In this document: in pieces, positions 37,450 to 46,887 of the stretch
Layout: each line of letters starts with the position of its first letter
Position numbering within the stretch: the first letter of the stretch is position 1
Source of the DNA: Flavobacterium channae
GTDB lineage: Bacteria; Bacteroidota; Bacteroidia; Flavobacteriales; Flavobacteriaceae
Assembly (NCBI RefSeq): GCF_021172165.1
Contig: NZ_CP089096.1
Location: forward strand, 2,294,001 to 2,358,000
Direction of reading: 5' to 3'
DNA length: 64,000 nucleotides
The notes under the pieces: model-generated
What the model was told of the DNA's origin: nothing
The model's database searches: none
Seen by the model: only the letters and a program-made list of their open reading frames with translations
Made by a program: the position numbers and the translations under genes

Positions 37450-38208
37450 TTATTTAACTGTTTGAGTTGAATCTACTTTTACAGAATCAACAGCTACTTG
37501 AACTGAATCAACTACTGGAGTTTCAACAACTGCTGGAGCTGGAGCTTCAACTTTAACCTCAGGCTTTTTGTTTAATGCGTTAAGATCAATACCACCAAAA
37601 CTCATGAAACCTACAGCCATTAAACCTGTTAAGATAAAAGTAATACCTAAACCTCTTAATGGAGCTAAAACATTAGAATATTCCATTTTCTCACGAATAG
37701 CAGCCATAGCTACAATTGCAATCATCCAACCTAAACCAGATGAGAAACCAAAAGTAACAACGTGACCGATATTTTGATAAGCACCAGTATCTACACGTAA
37801 TTGCATAAATAATGAACCTCCTAAAATAGCACAGTTAACCGCGATAAGTGGCAAGAAGATACCTAATGAGTTATATAATGATGGAGAGAATTTCTCAACA
37901 ATCATTTCTACTAATTGAACTAACGTTGCAACAACCGCAATAAAGATGATAAGATTTAAGAAACTTAAATCCATCGTTTTTAAAGATGGGTCTAACCAAG
38001 ATAAAGCACCTGCTTCTAAAACATATTTATAAATTAAATAGTTTAATGGAACTGTAATTACTTGTACGAAAGTTACCGCAATTCCTAATCCAATAGCAGT
38101 TGATACTTTTTTAGATACAGCCAAGAATGAACACATTCCTAAGAAGTATGCAAACACCATGTTATCAATGAACATGGATTTTAAAAATATATTGATATAT
38201 TCAAACAT
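37450..38208 (-). CDS. nqrE: Na+-translocating NADH:quinone reductase subunit E, with C-terminal extension
   Basis: Residues 1-205 are a normal six-helix NqrE ([32 protein letters not shown] with the conserved Cys that helps coordinate the membrane iron centre). Residues ~211-252 are an extra tail rich in Pro, Ala and Val ([17 protein letters not shown]), ending in imperfect DSVxV repeats, not present in the ~198-residue Vibrio protein. The frame is clean with no sign of error. It sits between nqrD and nqrF in a tight operon. Confidence 0.95.
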   Translation of the reverse strand: MFEYINIFLKSMFIDNMVFAYFLGMCSFLAVSKKVSTAIGLGIAVTFVQVITVPLNYLIYKYVLEAGALSWLDPSLKTMDLSFLNLIIFIAVVATLVQLVEMIVEKFSPSLYNSLGIFLPLIAVNCAILGGSLFMQLRVDTGAYQNIGHVVTFGFSSGLGWMIAIVAMAAIREKMEYSNVLAPLRGLGITFILTGLMAVGFMSFGGIDLNALNKKPEVKVEAPAPAVVETPVVDSVQVAVDSVKVDSTQTVK

Positions 38209-38213
38209 AGCTA

Positions 38214-38879
38214 TTATTTTTTCTCAATTAATTTTTTGTTGATACCTCTTTGTACCCAGATAACAATACCTACTGTAATAAGAGCCATTGGTGCTAATAA
38301 CATAAAACCATTATTAACATATCCGTGTGCATATGCTCCAGTTTTATCTACTGCATTTCCTAAGATTTCAATTCCGAAGATTTTTCCAGAACCTAATAAT
38401 TCTCTGAAGAAAGCTACAATCATTAAGATAATTCCATATCCTAATCCGTTTCCAATACCATCTAAAAATGATTTCCATGGACCGTTACCTAAAGCGAAAG
38501 CCTCTAAACGTCCCATTACAATACAGTTTGTAATAATTAATCCAACGAATACCGATAATTGTTTACTTACGTCGTAAGCATAAGCTTTTAAGATTTGGTC
38601 TACTAAAATTACCAATAAAGCTACTACTACTAACTGAACAATAATACGAATACGGTTAGGAATTAAATTTCTAATTAAAGATACAATAACGTTACTTAAC
38701 GCAACAACCGCCGTTACTGAAAGTGCCATTACAAAGGCATTTTTCATTTGAACAGTTACCGCTAAAGCAGAACAAATACCAAGTACTTGAACTGTTACTG
38801 GGTTATCGTCATTAAATGGATTTGTAATTAACTTAATATTACTTTTTGAAAATAATCCTTCTTTGTTGTTTTCTGCCAT
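38214..38879 (-). CDS. nqrD: Na+-translocating NADH:quinone reductase subunit D
   Basis: A 221-residue integral membrane protein with six hydrophobic helices in the NqrD/RnfE fold. [19 protein letters not shown] and [15 protein letters not shown] carry the paired conserved cysteines that, with NqrE, bind the intramembrane iron site. It is 5 bp from nqrC and 5 bp from nqrE. The order A-B-C-D-E-F and the presence of NqrA/NqrF distinguish this from an RNF complex. Confidence 0.96.
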   Translation of the reverse strand: MAENNKEGLFSKSNIKLITNPFNDDNPVTVQVLGICSALAVTVQMKNAFVMALSVTAVVALSNVIVSLIRNLIPNRIRIIVQLVVVALLVILVDQILKAYAYDVSKQLSVFVGLIITNCIVMGRLEAFALGNGPWKSFLDGIGNGLGYGIILMIVAFFRELLGSGKIFGIEILGNAVDKTGAYAHGYVNNGFMLLAPMALITVGIVIWVQRGINKKLIEKK

Positions 38880-38884
38880 GACGA

Positions 38885-39568
38885 TTATTTTTTAATAGAT
38901 TTTAAATACTTCTCATAAGGTTTTAAACCTCTTACTAACATTTCTGTTACTCCATTTCCTGTTAAAGTAGCTCCTGAAATTGCATCAACTTCACCGTCTG
39001 CTTTATCATCTCCACCAGCATATCCTTTGATTACTTTAAGACCTTGTAAGTTTCCATTAGCATCAAAAATACTTTCTCCAACAAAACGTTTTTGAAAATA
39101 ATCTTGTGTAATTTCTCCTCCTAATCCTGGAGTTTCTGATTTATGATCAAAAACGATACCATCTACTTTTAAGTTTTCATCAACTGAAACATATCCCCAG
39201 ATAGCATCCCATAATCCCATTCCTCTTACTGGAATAACATAGAATTTTTTACCGTCTTTTTCTGCATTAAAGATTGGAAATTTCCCTTTTACTTTAGCAA
39301 TATCAACTGTAAAAGCTTCTTTACTTATTTCGTTACCGTTTTCATCAAAAACAGCTTCACTAATAATGTGTTTTTTATATGCCTCTTCAGAAGCATCTCT
39401 ATCTACAGCAACTCCAAACGATTTAAGGATGTACTGCATTTTTTCTTTCTTAATGTTTGCTTCTTGATCTGGCTTTAAAGCTGTTGCAGCAAATGCTAAA
39501 GCAGAAGCTACTAAAACAACCATAACAGTCGCAAACAAAAATGTATATCCGTTACTTTCTCTATTCAT
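38885..39568 (-). CDS. nqrC: Na+-translocating NADH:quinone reductase subunit C
   Basis: A 227-residue protein with one N-terminal membrane helix (~9-30) and a periplasmic FMN-binding domain. The covalent FMN site is T201 in [12 protein letters not shown] (SGAT 198-201), the ApbE substrate motif. [11 protein letters not shown] is the family's second conserved loop. The stop of nqrB is 2 bp upstream, so the genes are translated together. Confidence 0.97.
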   Translation of the reverse strand: MNRESNGYTFLFATVMVVLVASALAFAATALKPDQEANIKKEKMQYILKSFGVAVDRDASEEAYKKHIISEAVFDENGNEISKEAFTVDIAKVKGKFPIFNAEKDGKKFYVIPVRGMGLWDAIWGYVSVDENLKVDGIVFDHKSETPGLGGEITQDYFQKRFVGESIFDANGNLQGLKVIKGYAGGDDKADGEVDAISGATLTGNGVTEMLVRGLKPYEKYLKSIKK

Positions 39569-39570
39569 GA

Positions 39571-40737
39571 TTACGCAGATTTTAATTGTTTTGCTTTAGC
39601 CAATCTTTTCTTTCTCTTAGTAATGTTTCCATTAACTACGAAATAATCGATAGTTGGAGCTAAAGTGTTCATTAATAAAATAGCTAACATTACTCCTTCT
39701 GGATATGCAGGGTTGAAAACTCTAATAGTGATACTAAAGAATCCAATTAATAAACCATAAATGATTTTTCCTTTATCAGTTTGAGCTGCAGATACAGGAT
39801 CTGTTGCCATAAACACAATACCAAAAGCAAAACCTCCAACTACTAAATGATTTACCCAATCAAAGTTCATTAAAGCAGTTAAACCTACAGCATTGAACAT
39901 TAATGCCGTTGCAGCAGCACCAACTACTCCAGAAACCATAATTTTCCAACTACCAACTCCTGTTGCAATTAACACAAATGCACCGATTAAAATAGCTAAC
40001 ACAGAAGTTTCACCTACTGAACCTGGAATAAATCCTAAGAACATTTCCATAGTTGAGTACGCTACTTCTTTACCTTGTGCTAATGAACCTAAAATTGTTT
40101 CTCCTGAAACTCCATCAATAGTTGAAGCATCACTAACCCAAATTTTATCTCCCGACATAAATGTAGGATAAGCAAAGAATGCAAATGCACGTGCTAATAA
40201 GGCTGGGTTGAAAACGTTCATTCCTGTTCCTCCAAAAGCTTCTTTACCAATAACAACTGCAAAAGCAACTGAAATAGCTAACATCCACAATGGGAAATCA
40301 ACTGGCATAACCATTGGAATTAATAAACCAGATACTAAGTATCCTTCGTTTACTTCGTGACCTCTAAAAATTGCAAAAGCAAACTCAATACCTAATCCTA
40401 CTGCATAAGAAACAATAATCATTGGTAACACTTTCCACAATCCGTGTAAGAAGATATCCATAAATGGAGGTAAAACACCATCATTCAATTGAATAAAATG
40501 TTGGTAACCTGCATTATAAATCCCGAATAATAAAGCTGGAACTAAAGCTAAAACCACAGTAATCATGGTTCTCTTTAAATCTACAGCATCTCTAATATGT
40601 GCTCCATGCTTTGTAGTATGATTAGGCACGTATAAAAACGTATCTAATGCATTGATTGCAGGTGCAAATTTTTCAAATTTTTGCCCTTTCTCAAAAGGCT
40701 TTTTAATTTGGTCTATTTTATCTCTTAAAAACTTCAT
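39571..40737 (-). CDS. nqrB: Na+-translocating NADH:quinone reductase subunit B
   Basis: A 388-residue membrane subunit with about ten helices and the conserved KEAFGGTGMNVFNPAL loop. The covalent FMN site aligns to T214 in DGVSGETILG. The position usually occupied by Ala in the SGAT motif is Glu (SGET, 211-214), while NqrC has a normal SGAT. NqrB is the main Na+-conducting subunit and carries FMN and riboflavin. It is 5 bp after the nqrA stop. Confidence 0.97.
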   Translation of the reverse strand: MKFLRDKIDQIKKPFEKGQKFEKFAPAINALDTFLYVPNHTTKHGAHIRDAVDLKRTMITVVLALVPALLFGIYNAGYQHFIQLNDGVLPPFMDIFLHGLWKVLPMIIVSYAVGLGIEFAFAIFRGHEVNEGYLVSGLLIPMVMPVDFPLWMLAISVAFAVVIGKEAFGGTGMNVFNPALLARAFAFFAYPTFMSGDKIWVSDASTIDGVSGETILGSLAQGKEVAYSTMEMFLGFIPGSVGETSVLAILIGAFVLIATGVGSWKIMVSGVVGAAATALMFNAVGLTALMNFDWVNHLVVGGFAFGIVFMATDPVSAAQTDKGKIIYGLLIGFFSITIRVFNPAYPEGVMLAILLMNTLAPTIDYFVVNGNITKRKKRLAKAKQLKSA

Positions 40738-40742
40738 AGCTA

Positions 40743-42092
40743 TTATCCTACTTCTTTAATCATTAAATCAAGAGCTTCACGAATGATTTGTTGTGCTTCT
40801 AATTTAGATGTGTTAGTATAATCAATTAAAGCAAAATCTTCTGGAGCTACTTCGTAAATTCCTAAGCTTTCCATTTTATCGATATCACTTGCCAAACAAG
40901 CTTTTAATAATTGCATTGGAAAAATATCAAGAGGCATAACTGCTTCCATTTCTCCTGTTACAACTAAAGCTCTTTCTTCACCGTTTAAATTGGTGTTAGG
41001 TGCATATTTTTTTCCTGGCATTAACCATGATAATCCTGTTCTTGATGCACTATGAACACTTGGCGACGCAAATGGCATCCATCCAAACATTCTGTAAACA
41101 TTTCCTTCAGGAATTACAGTTACCGTATTACTATAGAAACCTAAATTTCCATCCATATTTACTTTAGCTCCTGTTAAAACATCTCCAGAAATAACTCTCA
41201 CGTTATCACCTTCAATTTTACCAGCAACTAAATCAGAAACAGCTGCACCAGAAATTACGTTGTAATATTGAGCATCTTTAACTTCAGAACCTGCTAAAGC
41301 AACGGTTCTTGTCGCATTAAATTTCCCAGTTAAAAATAATTCTCCAATAATAGCAACATCTTGTGGTGTTACTGTCCAAACTCTTTCACCTGCGTTAATA
41401 GGAGAAATTTTTGCAATCTGAACTCCAACATTTCCAGCAGGATGAGGACCATATACTTGATGTAAAGAAACACCTTTAACATCACTAAAAATAGATTTTC
41501 CTTTTCCTTTAACTGATAAATGAACTTTACCTGATGTTAATTTCGTTAAAGCATCGATACCAACTTGAAAAGCCTCTAATTTGTTAGCTAAAACAAACTC
41601 AACATCCGCTGCCAAAGGAGCTGTTGCATGAGCTGAAATAAAAATAGCTTTTGGAGTATCAGCTGAATTAGCAATCACATCATAAGGACGCTGATTGATA
41701 AATGGCCAACATCCAGAAGCTAACAAATGTGCTTTTACTTCTTCTGTTGATAAATCGTTAGGATTTTTCTTGCTATGCTCAACGAAAACATCTTGAGAAT
41801 CTGCAGCAATAAGAATCTCTAAAATGACTCTTTTTTCACCACGTTTGATTTCTTGAATTTTTCCGCTTACAGGAGCAACAAACTTAACTTTCTCATCTGC
41901 TTTAGAATAGAAAATCACTTCTCCCGCTTTTACGTTATCACCTTCTTTTACAACCATCTTAGGATTAACTCCATGAAAGTCAGAAGGTTTAACAGCATAG
42001 ACTTTCGAGCGAGTGGTGTCAGCTATCTTATGAGCCGCTTCACCCTTCAACTTAAGGTCTAAACCTTTTTTAATTCGAATGTCTTTTGACAT
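40743..42092 (-). CDS. nqrA: Na+-translocating NADH:quinone reductase subunit A
   Basis: A 449-residue cytosolic subunit of the complex, beginning IRIKKGLDLKLKGEA as NqrA proteins do. It has the barrel-sandwich/lipoyl-like MVVKEGDNVKAGEVIFYSK and VYGPHPAGNVGVQI segments. It is the first gene of the nqr operon and has a two-box promoter at 42136-42167. It probably contributes to quinone binding; it carries no cofactor motif. Confidence 0.97.
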   Translation of the reverse strand: MSKDIRIKKGLDLKLKGEAAHKIADTTRSKVYAVKPSDFHGVNPKMVVKEGDNVKAGEVIFYSKADEKVKFVAPVSGKIQEIKRGEKRVILEILIAADSQDVFVEHSKKNPNDLSTEEVKAHLLASGCWPFINQRPYDVIANSADTPKAIFISAHATAPLAADVEFVLANKLEAFQVGIDALTKLTSGKVHLSVKGKGKSIFSDVKGVSLHQVYGPHPAGNVGVQIAKISPINAGERVWTVTPQDVAIIGELFLTGKFNATRTVALAGSEVKDAQYYNVISGAAVSDLVAGKIEGDNVRVISGDVLTGAKVNMDGNLGFYSNTVTVIPEGNVYRMFGWMPFASPSVHSASRTGLSWLMPGKKYAPNTNLNGEERALVVTGEMEAVMPLDIFPMQLLKACLASDIDKMESLGIYEVAPEDFALIDYTNTSKLEAQQIIREALDLMIKEVG

Positions 42093-42135
42093 ATTTTTGA
42101 AGATATGAATGTTAAAAAATTTACTATAAAACGTG

Positions 42136-42167
42136 CAAATTTAATCAAATACATTATAGCGAACCAA
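42136..42167 (-). promoter_or_regulatory. Promoter of the nqrABCDEF operon
   Basis: On the minus strand TAAATTTG (42136-42143) is a perfect -7 box and TTG (42165-42167, within TTTTTGG) lies 21 bp upstream. The predicted leader before the nqrA ATG at 42092 is about 40 nt. Confidence 0.72.
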
Positions 42168-42287
42168 AAATAAAGTTGGAGATTTGCTTTATTTATAATT
42201 ATTCTAAATTAATTAAGATTAATATATGAATTGGAATGGTATTTGTTTTCAAACTTTTGTTATTTTTACATTCTTATTACATATAAA

Positions 42288-43535
42288 ATGAACAAAATTA
42301 GCTACATAATTTGCTTGCTTTTTTGCCAAATTGTTTTGGCTCAATCAGGAATTGAACAAGAACCTCCGTTTAATATTAAAACCATTTCTTTTGTTCAAAA
42401 TAGAAATAATGTGGTTCCTTACTTTAAATTAGGGGAAGTTTTTGAACTTCAATTTGATGATTTATACGGAGACGAAGCCGATTACTATTACACTATTACA
42501 CAATTCAATTATGACTGGTCTGCTCCTACCGATTTAGCAAAAGTGGAATATTTGAATGGAATGGATAACCAACGAATTATTACTTATGAAAATTCGTTTA
42601 ATACCTTACAACTTTATTCTCATTACACACAAGTATTTCCAAATCGTTTTAACCAAATTACGAAAAGTGGTAACTACTTAATTTCGGTTTTAAACGACGA
42701 ATCTGAAGTGGTTTTTTCAAGAAGGGTTGTGATTTACGAAGAACAAGTTTCAGTAGGTTTACTCGTTAGAAGAGCTAGAGATTTTGACAGCATCAATGAA
42801 AAACAAAACATTGAAATGACTATAAATTACGGAGACAGAACACTTCAAAATCCTATCCAAAATGTAAAAGTCACTATTTTTCAAAATGGAAATTGGGAAA
42901 ATAGTATTTCCAATGTAAAACCACAATACACAATTGGTTCTGAACTAATTTACAGATACAATAAAGAAACACAATTTTGGGGTGGAAATGAAACTTATAC
43001 GATTGACAATAAAATCATCCGAGCAACAAATAACACTGTTGCTCAAGTAACTTCGGGAGACAATATTTACAACACTTATTTATATGTAAATACCCCAAGA
43101 AGAACACATCCTTACACCTATTTCCCTGATATAAATGGCAACTTTTTTATTCAAAATGCCAATTCTTCAAATTCACAAATTCAAGCTGATTATTCTTGGG
43201 TATATTTTGCTTTAAACACTCCAAACATGTTAGACAAAAACATCTACATTGTTGGCATGTTTAATAATTATGCTTTAACAGAAGAATTTAAAATGGAATT
43301 CAATAAAAATTCTGGTTTGTATGAAAAGGCAATTTTATTAAAACAAGGTTTTACCAATTATCAATACGTTGTTACCGATAAATCAGGAAAAATTGATTAC
43401 GCAAACACAATTGATGGAAACTTCTTTCAAACAGAAAATAATTATACTGCAATAGTATATTACAAAGGAAACAACGAAAGATACGATAGAGTAATTGGAA
43501 TTGCCAATACAAACAGCGAAGTTATACGTAATTAA
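42288..43535 (+). CDS. Type IX secretion system plug protein (DUF5103 family)
   Basis: The frame opens at a TTG at 42231, but MNKISYIICLLFCQIVLAQ, a good signal peptide, starts at the ATG on 42288, giving 415 residues. The N-terminal part (PPFNIKTISFVQNRNNVVPYFKLGE, then YYYTITQFNYDWSAPTDLAKVEYLNG) fits the T9SS plug/DUF5103 family; the protein continues into a second beta-sandwich (IYIVGMFNNYALTEEFKMEF). The plug closes the SprA translocon pore in the resting state. It is followed 2 bp later by the frameshifted DUF3667 gene. Confidence 0.9.
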   Translation: MNKISYIICLLFCQIVLAQSGIEQEPPFNIKTISFVQNRNNVVPYFKLGEVFELQFDDLYGDEADYYYTITQFNYDWSAPTDLAKVEYLNGMDNQRIITYENSFNTLQLYSHYTQVFPNRFNQITKSGNYLISVLNDESEVVFSRRVVIYEEQVSVGLLVRRARDFDSINEKQNIEMTINYGDRTLQNPIQNVKVTIFQNGNWENSISNVKPQYTIGSELIYRYNKETQFWGGNETYTIDNKIIRATNNTVAQVTSGDNIYNTYLYVNTPRRTHPYTYFPDINGNFFIQNANSSNSQIQADYSWVYFALNTPNMLDKNIYIVGMFNNYALTEEFKMEFNKNSGLYEKAILLKQGFTNYQYVVTDKSGKIDYANTIDGNFFQTENNYTAIVYYKGNNERYDRVIGIANTNSEVIRN

Positions 43536-43537
43536 AA

Positions 43538-44616
43538 ATGGGTAGAAAAGATTTAAAATACAGAGGTTCTGAGTGTTTAAATTGTGGAACAGCATTAGAC
43601 ATAAGCGAAAAATTCTGTCATCATTGTGGTCAATTAAACTCAACAAAAAAACTAACCATTAGTGATTTTATTGAAGAGTTTTTTGCAAACTTTTACGCTT
43701 ACGACTCAAGATTAAGAAACTCTATTATTTCCATTTTTACTAAACCAGGTGTTTTAGCAAAAGAATTTAACGAAGGTAAAAGACATACTTACGCTAATCC
43801 GTTTCGTTTATTTTTAAGTGTTTCTTTATTACTATTCATTTCTTTTAATTTAACTGAGGGCGATTCGGATTCTAACACAAAAATAACTGAAAAAGATTTA
43901 AATAAAGAAAGACAAATTAAAGATAGTATTACCAACCAAATTCTCAAACAAAGTCCAAATCAAAAAAAGACTATGTAAATAAAATAATAAATGACACTAT
44001 TGAATACAGCAAAGATTCTATTTACACAAAGCAATTTATAGACGAAAACATTTCTTCTGGATCAAAACCATTTATGTATACAATTTTATCGTTTAGAAAT
44101 TTTCACAAAAAATATCCTGAAAAAACAGACGAACAGGCTCTTAAAGAACTTGGTCATGAAGTTAGTTTTCTAAACAAAACTTTTTATCACAAAGCGCGAC
44201 TATTTAAAACCAATGAAATTGAACGAGAAATTTTTGATTATTTCTATGAAAAACTTCCTTTCTTCATCTTTTTATCGTTACCAATCTTGACTTTAATTTT
44301 TTGGATGGTATTTTACTCTAAAAACATCAATTATACAGAGCATTTAGTATTTTCATATAGCTTTTTTACTTTTATGTTTATTTGCTTAATGGTTTTCAAT
44401 TTTATTGATTTCGTAAGTAGTGGATTAGCAACTTTTATCTCAGGAATTTCGTTTGCAATTCTCTTCCCAATATACTTTTATAAATCTTTAAGAAATTTTT
44501 ATCAACAAAGCCGTTGGATAACTATTTTAAAATTTATACTTTTGAATCCGTTATTCTTTTTATTTCTAGGCATTTGCACTTTAGTAATGATGTTGATTGG
44601 AATAATTTTATTTTAA
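43538..44616 (+). pseudogene. DUF3667 membrane protein, reading frame interrupted in an A7 run
   Basis: The first frame (43538-43978) encodes 146 residues: a zinc ribbon (C13, C16, C27, C30), the DUF3667 core (YDSRLRNSIISIFTKPGVLAKEFNEGKRHTYANPFRLFLSV) and one membrane helix. It stops at TAA 43976-43978. The -1 frame is open from before that point to 44616 and continues the same protein: a polar loop, then KARLFKTNEIEREIFDYF and four hydrophobic helices. A one-base gain in the A7 run at 43962-43968, or a -1 ribosomal slip there, gives one 359-residue protein. The downstream frame looks under selection (no stops, family-like helices), so this is a recent mutation, a sequencing error or programmed recoding. 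The apaG gene follows 3 bp after the stop. Confidence 0.85.
43962..43969 (+). other. A AAA AAG slippery heptamer at the DUF3667 frame break
   Basis: Zero-frame codons are CAA AAA AAG, followed by ACT ATG TAA. The heptamer A AAA AAG (ending at 43969) is the classic dnaX-type -1 slippery site and is in the correct phase; a -1 slip continues at GAC TAT GTA in the downstream frame. No downstream stem-loop or upstream Shine-Dalgarno stimulator is visible. The phase follows automatically if one A was lost from an A8 run, so it is not independent proof. Confidence 0.5.
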
Positions 44617-44619
44617 ACT

Positions 44620-45006
44620 ATGGTTAGTCAAATAACAAAAGGCATAAAGATTTCAGTTTTAACTAGTTTTGAAGGAACTTACTTCAAGAACTATAAGATT
44701 CATTTTGCCTTTAATTACCATGTTACTATCGAAAACCAAAGTAAAGATTCGGTTCAATTAACCACACGTCACTGGGAAATTTACGATGCTTTAAACACTT
44801 TAGAAGTTGTAGATGGCGAAGGTGTAATTGGAAAAAAACCAGTTATTAAACCAGGTGAAAGATACACGTATTCTTCAGGTTGTTTACTTTCGTCTCCAAT
44901 TGGAGCCATGAAAGGTTATTTCAATATGGTGAATTTTACCTCAACAAGAAGCTTTAGAGTTATTATTCCTACTTTCAAACTTAGCGCACCTTTTGCTATT
45001 AATTAA
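44620..45006 (+). CDS. apaG: ApaG family protein
   Basis: A 128-residue single-domain fibronectin-type-III-like protein with the ApaG signatures FNYHVTIENQSKDSVQLTTRHWEIYDA, GEGVIGKKPVIKPGERYTYSSGC and GAMKGYFNM. The length is the family norm. In enterobacteria apaG is linked to Co2+ resistance; the biochemical role is unresolved. It starts 3 bp after the DUF3667 stop, so it is likely in that transcript. Confidence 0.95.
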   Translation: MVSQITKGIKISVLTSFEGTYFKNYKIHFAFNYHVTIENQSKDSVQLTTRHWEIYDALNTLEVVDGEGVIGKKPVIKPGERYTYSSGCLLSSPIGAMKGYFNMVNFTSTRSFRVIIPTFKLSAPFAIN

Positions 45007-45063
45007 AAGTTATCTCTTTTAAGCTAAGTAACTTTTGTTATCGATAATTCAAAATATACTTCG

Positions 45064-45140
45064 TATTTTTGCATTGGTTTACAATTAAACCATAAAACAG
45101 TACAAAATATTGTCTAATTTTCACTCAAGGACAATGTCCT
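45064..45140 (+). promoter_or_regulatory. pruA promoter and structured leader
   Basis: A TATTTTTG -7 box (45064-45071) is followed by a ~90-nt leader, longer than most here. The leader holds two small hairpins: GGTTTA/TAAACC (45076-45091, 4-nt loop) and AGGAC/GTCCT (45128-45140, 3-nt loop). No known riboswitch class matches; a regulatory role is a guess. Confidence 0.4.
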
Positions 45141-45166
45141 AATTGAGGAAGCTAAATTACAACACC

Positions 45167-46792
45167 ATGTTAAAAGGATTCTTTAATGTCCCAAAAGCGG
45201 TTAACGAACCCGTAAAATCGTATGCTCCAGGTTCTCCTGAAAGAGCAGCTGTTGCAGCAACTTATTCAAAAATGTGGAACGCTCAAGTTGAAGTTCCTTT
45301 ATATATTGGTAAAGAAGAAATCAAAACAGGCGACACTAAAAAAATGTCGGCTCCACATGATCACCAACATGTTGTTGGAGTTTACCACCAAGCAGATAGA
45401 GCTTTAGTTGAAAAAGCAATTACATCTGCTTTAGAAGCTCGTAAAAATTGGGCAGCTTTATCTTGGGAAAATCGCGCTAGTATTTTCTTAAAAGCGGCTG
45501 AATTATTAGCTGGTCCTTACCGTGCTAAAATCAATGCAGCAACTATGATTGCGCAATCAAAAACAATTCACCAAGCAGAAATTGACTCGGCTTGTGAATT
45601 AATTGATTTCTTACGTTACAACGTAGAATTCATGACTAAAATCTACGCGGATCAACCAGCATCTACTTCAGATATGTGGAATAGAGTTGAATACAGACCA
45701 TTAGAAGGATTTGTATACGCAATTACACCATTTAACTTTACAGCTATCGCAGGAAATTTACCATCGAGCGCTGCTTTAATGGGGAATGTTGTTGTATGGA
45801 AACCAGCTGCAACTCAAGTATATTCTGCTAATGTAATTATGCAAGTTTTCAAAGAAGCAGGTTTACCAGATGGTGTTATCAATATGGTAATGGGAGATTC
45901 TGGAATGGTTTCAGATGTAATTTTATCAAATCCACACTTAGCTGGAGTTCACTTTACAGGATCAACAGGAGTTTTCAACGACATTTGGAAAACTATCGGA
46001 AATAATATTGCAACTTATAAAACGTATCCAAGAATTGTTGGAGAAACTGGAGGAAAAGATTTCATCATTGCACATCCATCAGCTAATGCAAAACAAGTAG
46101 CAACCGGAATTTCTCGTGGTGCTTTTGAATTCCAAGGACAAAAATGTAGTGCCGCATCACGTGTTTACATTCCACAAAGTTTATGGCCAGCAGTAAAATC
46201 ACATTTAGAAGCAGATTTAGCTTCAATGAAAATGGGTTCTCCAGAAGACATGAGCAATTTCATTACAGCAGTTATTTCAGAACCTTCATTTGATAAATTA
46301 GCACGTTACATTGATCAAGCTAAAAACGATAGCGATGCTGAAGTAATCATGGGTGGAAATTATGATAAATCAAAAGGTTATTTCATTGAACCAACGGTTA
46401 TCTTAACTACAAATCCAAAATACAACACGATGTGTACGGAATTATTCGGACCAGTGGTTACGATTTATATTTACGAAGACGCAAAATGGTCTGAAACATT
46501 AAAATTAGTTGACGAAACTTCAGAATACGCTTTAACAGGCGCTGTGTTCAGCCAATGTCGTTATGCAGTGGAAGAAGCAACCGTTGCTTTACAAAATGCA
46601 GCAGGAAACTTCTACATCAACGATAAACCAACAGGTGCTGTTGTAGGAATGCAACCATTTGGAGGAGCAAGAGGTTCTGGAACTAACGATAAAGCAGGTT
46701 CATCTCAAAACTTATTGCGTTGGGCTTCAGTTAGAACAATTAAAGAAACTTTCGTAACACCAGAAGATTATAAATATCCGTTTTTAGGTTAA
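45167..46792 (+). CDS. pruA: Delta-1-pyrroline-5-carboxylate dehydrogenase (L-glutamate gamma-semialdehyde dehydrogenase)
   Basis: The ATG at 45167 (MLKGFFNVPKAVNEPVKSYAPGSPER) matches the family N-terminus; the TTG at 45143 is rejected. It has 541 residues. Aldehyde dehydrogenase features include ITPFNFTAIAGNLPSSAALMGNVVVWKPA (NAD binding), the Glu in GETGGKDF and the catalytic Cys in FQGQKCSAASR. The length and the WKTIGNNI region fit the eukaryotic/Bacteroidetes PruA type rather than a bifunctional PutA. It completes proline catabolism to glutamate. It is monocistronic, with a long leader and a strong terminator. Confidence 0.95.
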   Translation: MLKGFFNVPKAVNEPVKSYAPGSPERAAVAATYSKMWNAQVEVPLYIGKEEIKTGDTKKMSAPHDHQHVVGVYHQADRALVEKAITSALEARKNWAALSWENRASIFLKAAELLAGPYRAKINAATMIAQSKTIHQAEIDSACELIDFLRYNVEFMTKIYADQPASTSDMWNRVEYRPLEGFVYAITPFNFTAIAGNLPSSAALMGNVVVWKPAATQVYSANVIMQVFKEAGLPDGVINMVMGDSGMVSDVILSNPHLAGVHFTGSTGVFNDIWKTIGNNIATYKTYPRIVGETGGKDFIIAHPSANAKQVATGISRGAFEFQGQKCSAASRVYIPQSLWPAVKSHLEADLASMKMGSPEDMSNFITAVISEPSFDKLARYIDQAKNDSDAEVIMGGNYDKSKGYFIEPTVILTTNPKYNTMCTELFGPVVTIYIYEDAKWSETLKLVDETSEYALTGAVFSQCRYAVEEATVALQNAAGNFYINDKPTGAVVGMQPFGGARGSGTNDKAGSSQNLLRWASVRTIKETFVTPEDYKYPFLG

Positions 46793-46815
46793 TCCGAAAT
46801 ACGAAGTAGAAATAA

Positions 46816-46847
46816 AAAACCCGATTTTCATTTGAAAATCGGGTTTT
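46816..46847. terminator. Bidirectional terminator between pruA and rsmG
   Basis: A perfect 14-bp stem AAAACCCGATTTTC/GAAAATCGGGTTTT with a 4-nt loop, between convergent genes. Confidence 0.92.
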
Positions 46848-46887
46848 ACTTTTTATAGCTAAACACTAATTACTTTTCACTATTCAC

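Noticed and set aside
36132..42092. RNF complex instead of NQR
   Set aside because: NqrA and the NADH-binding NqrF are present and the order is A-B-C-D-E-F, with no RnfB/RnfC-type Fe-S proteins.
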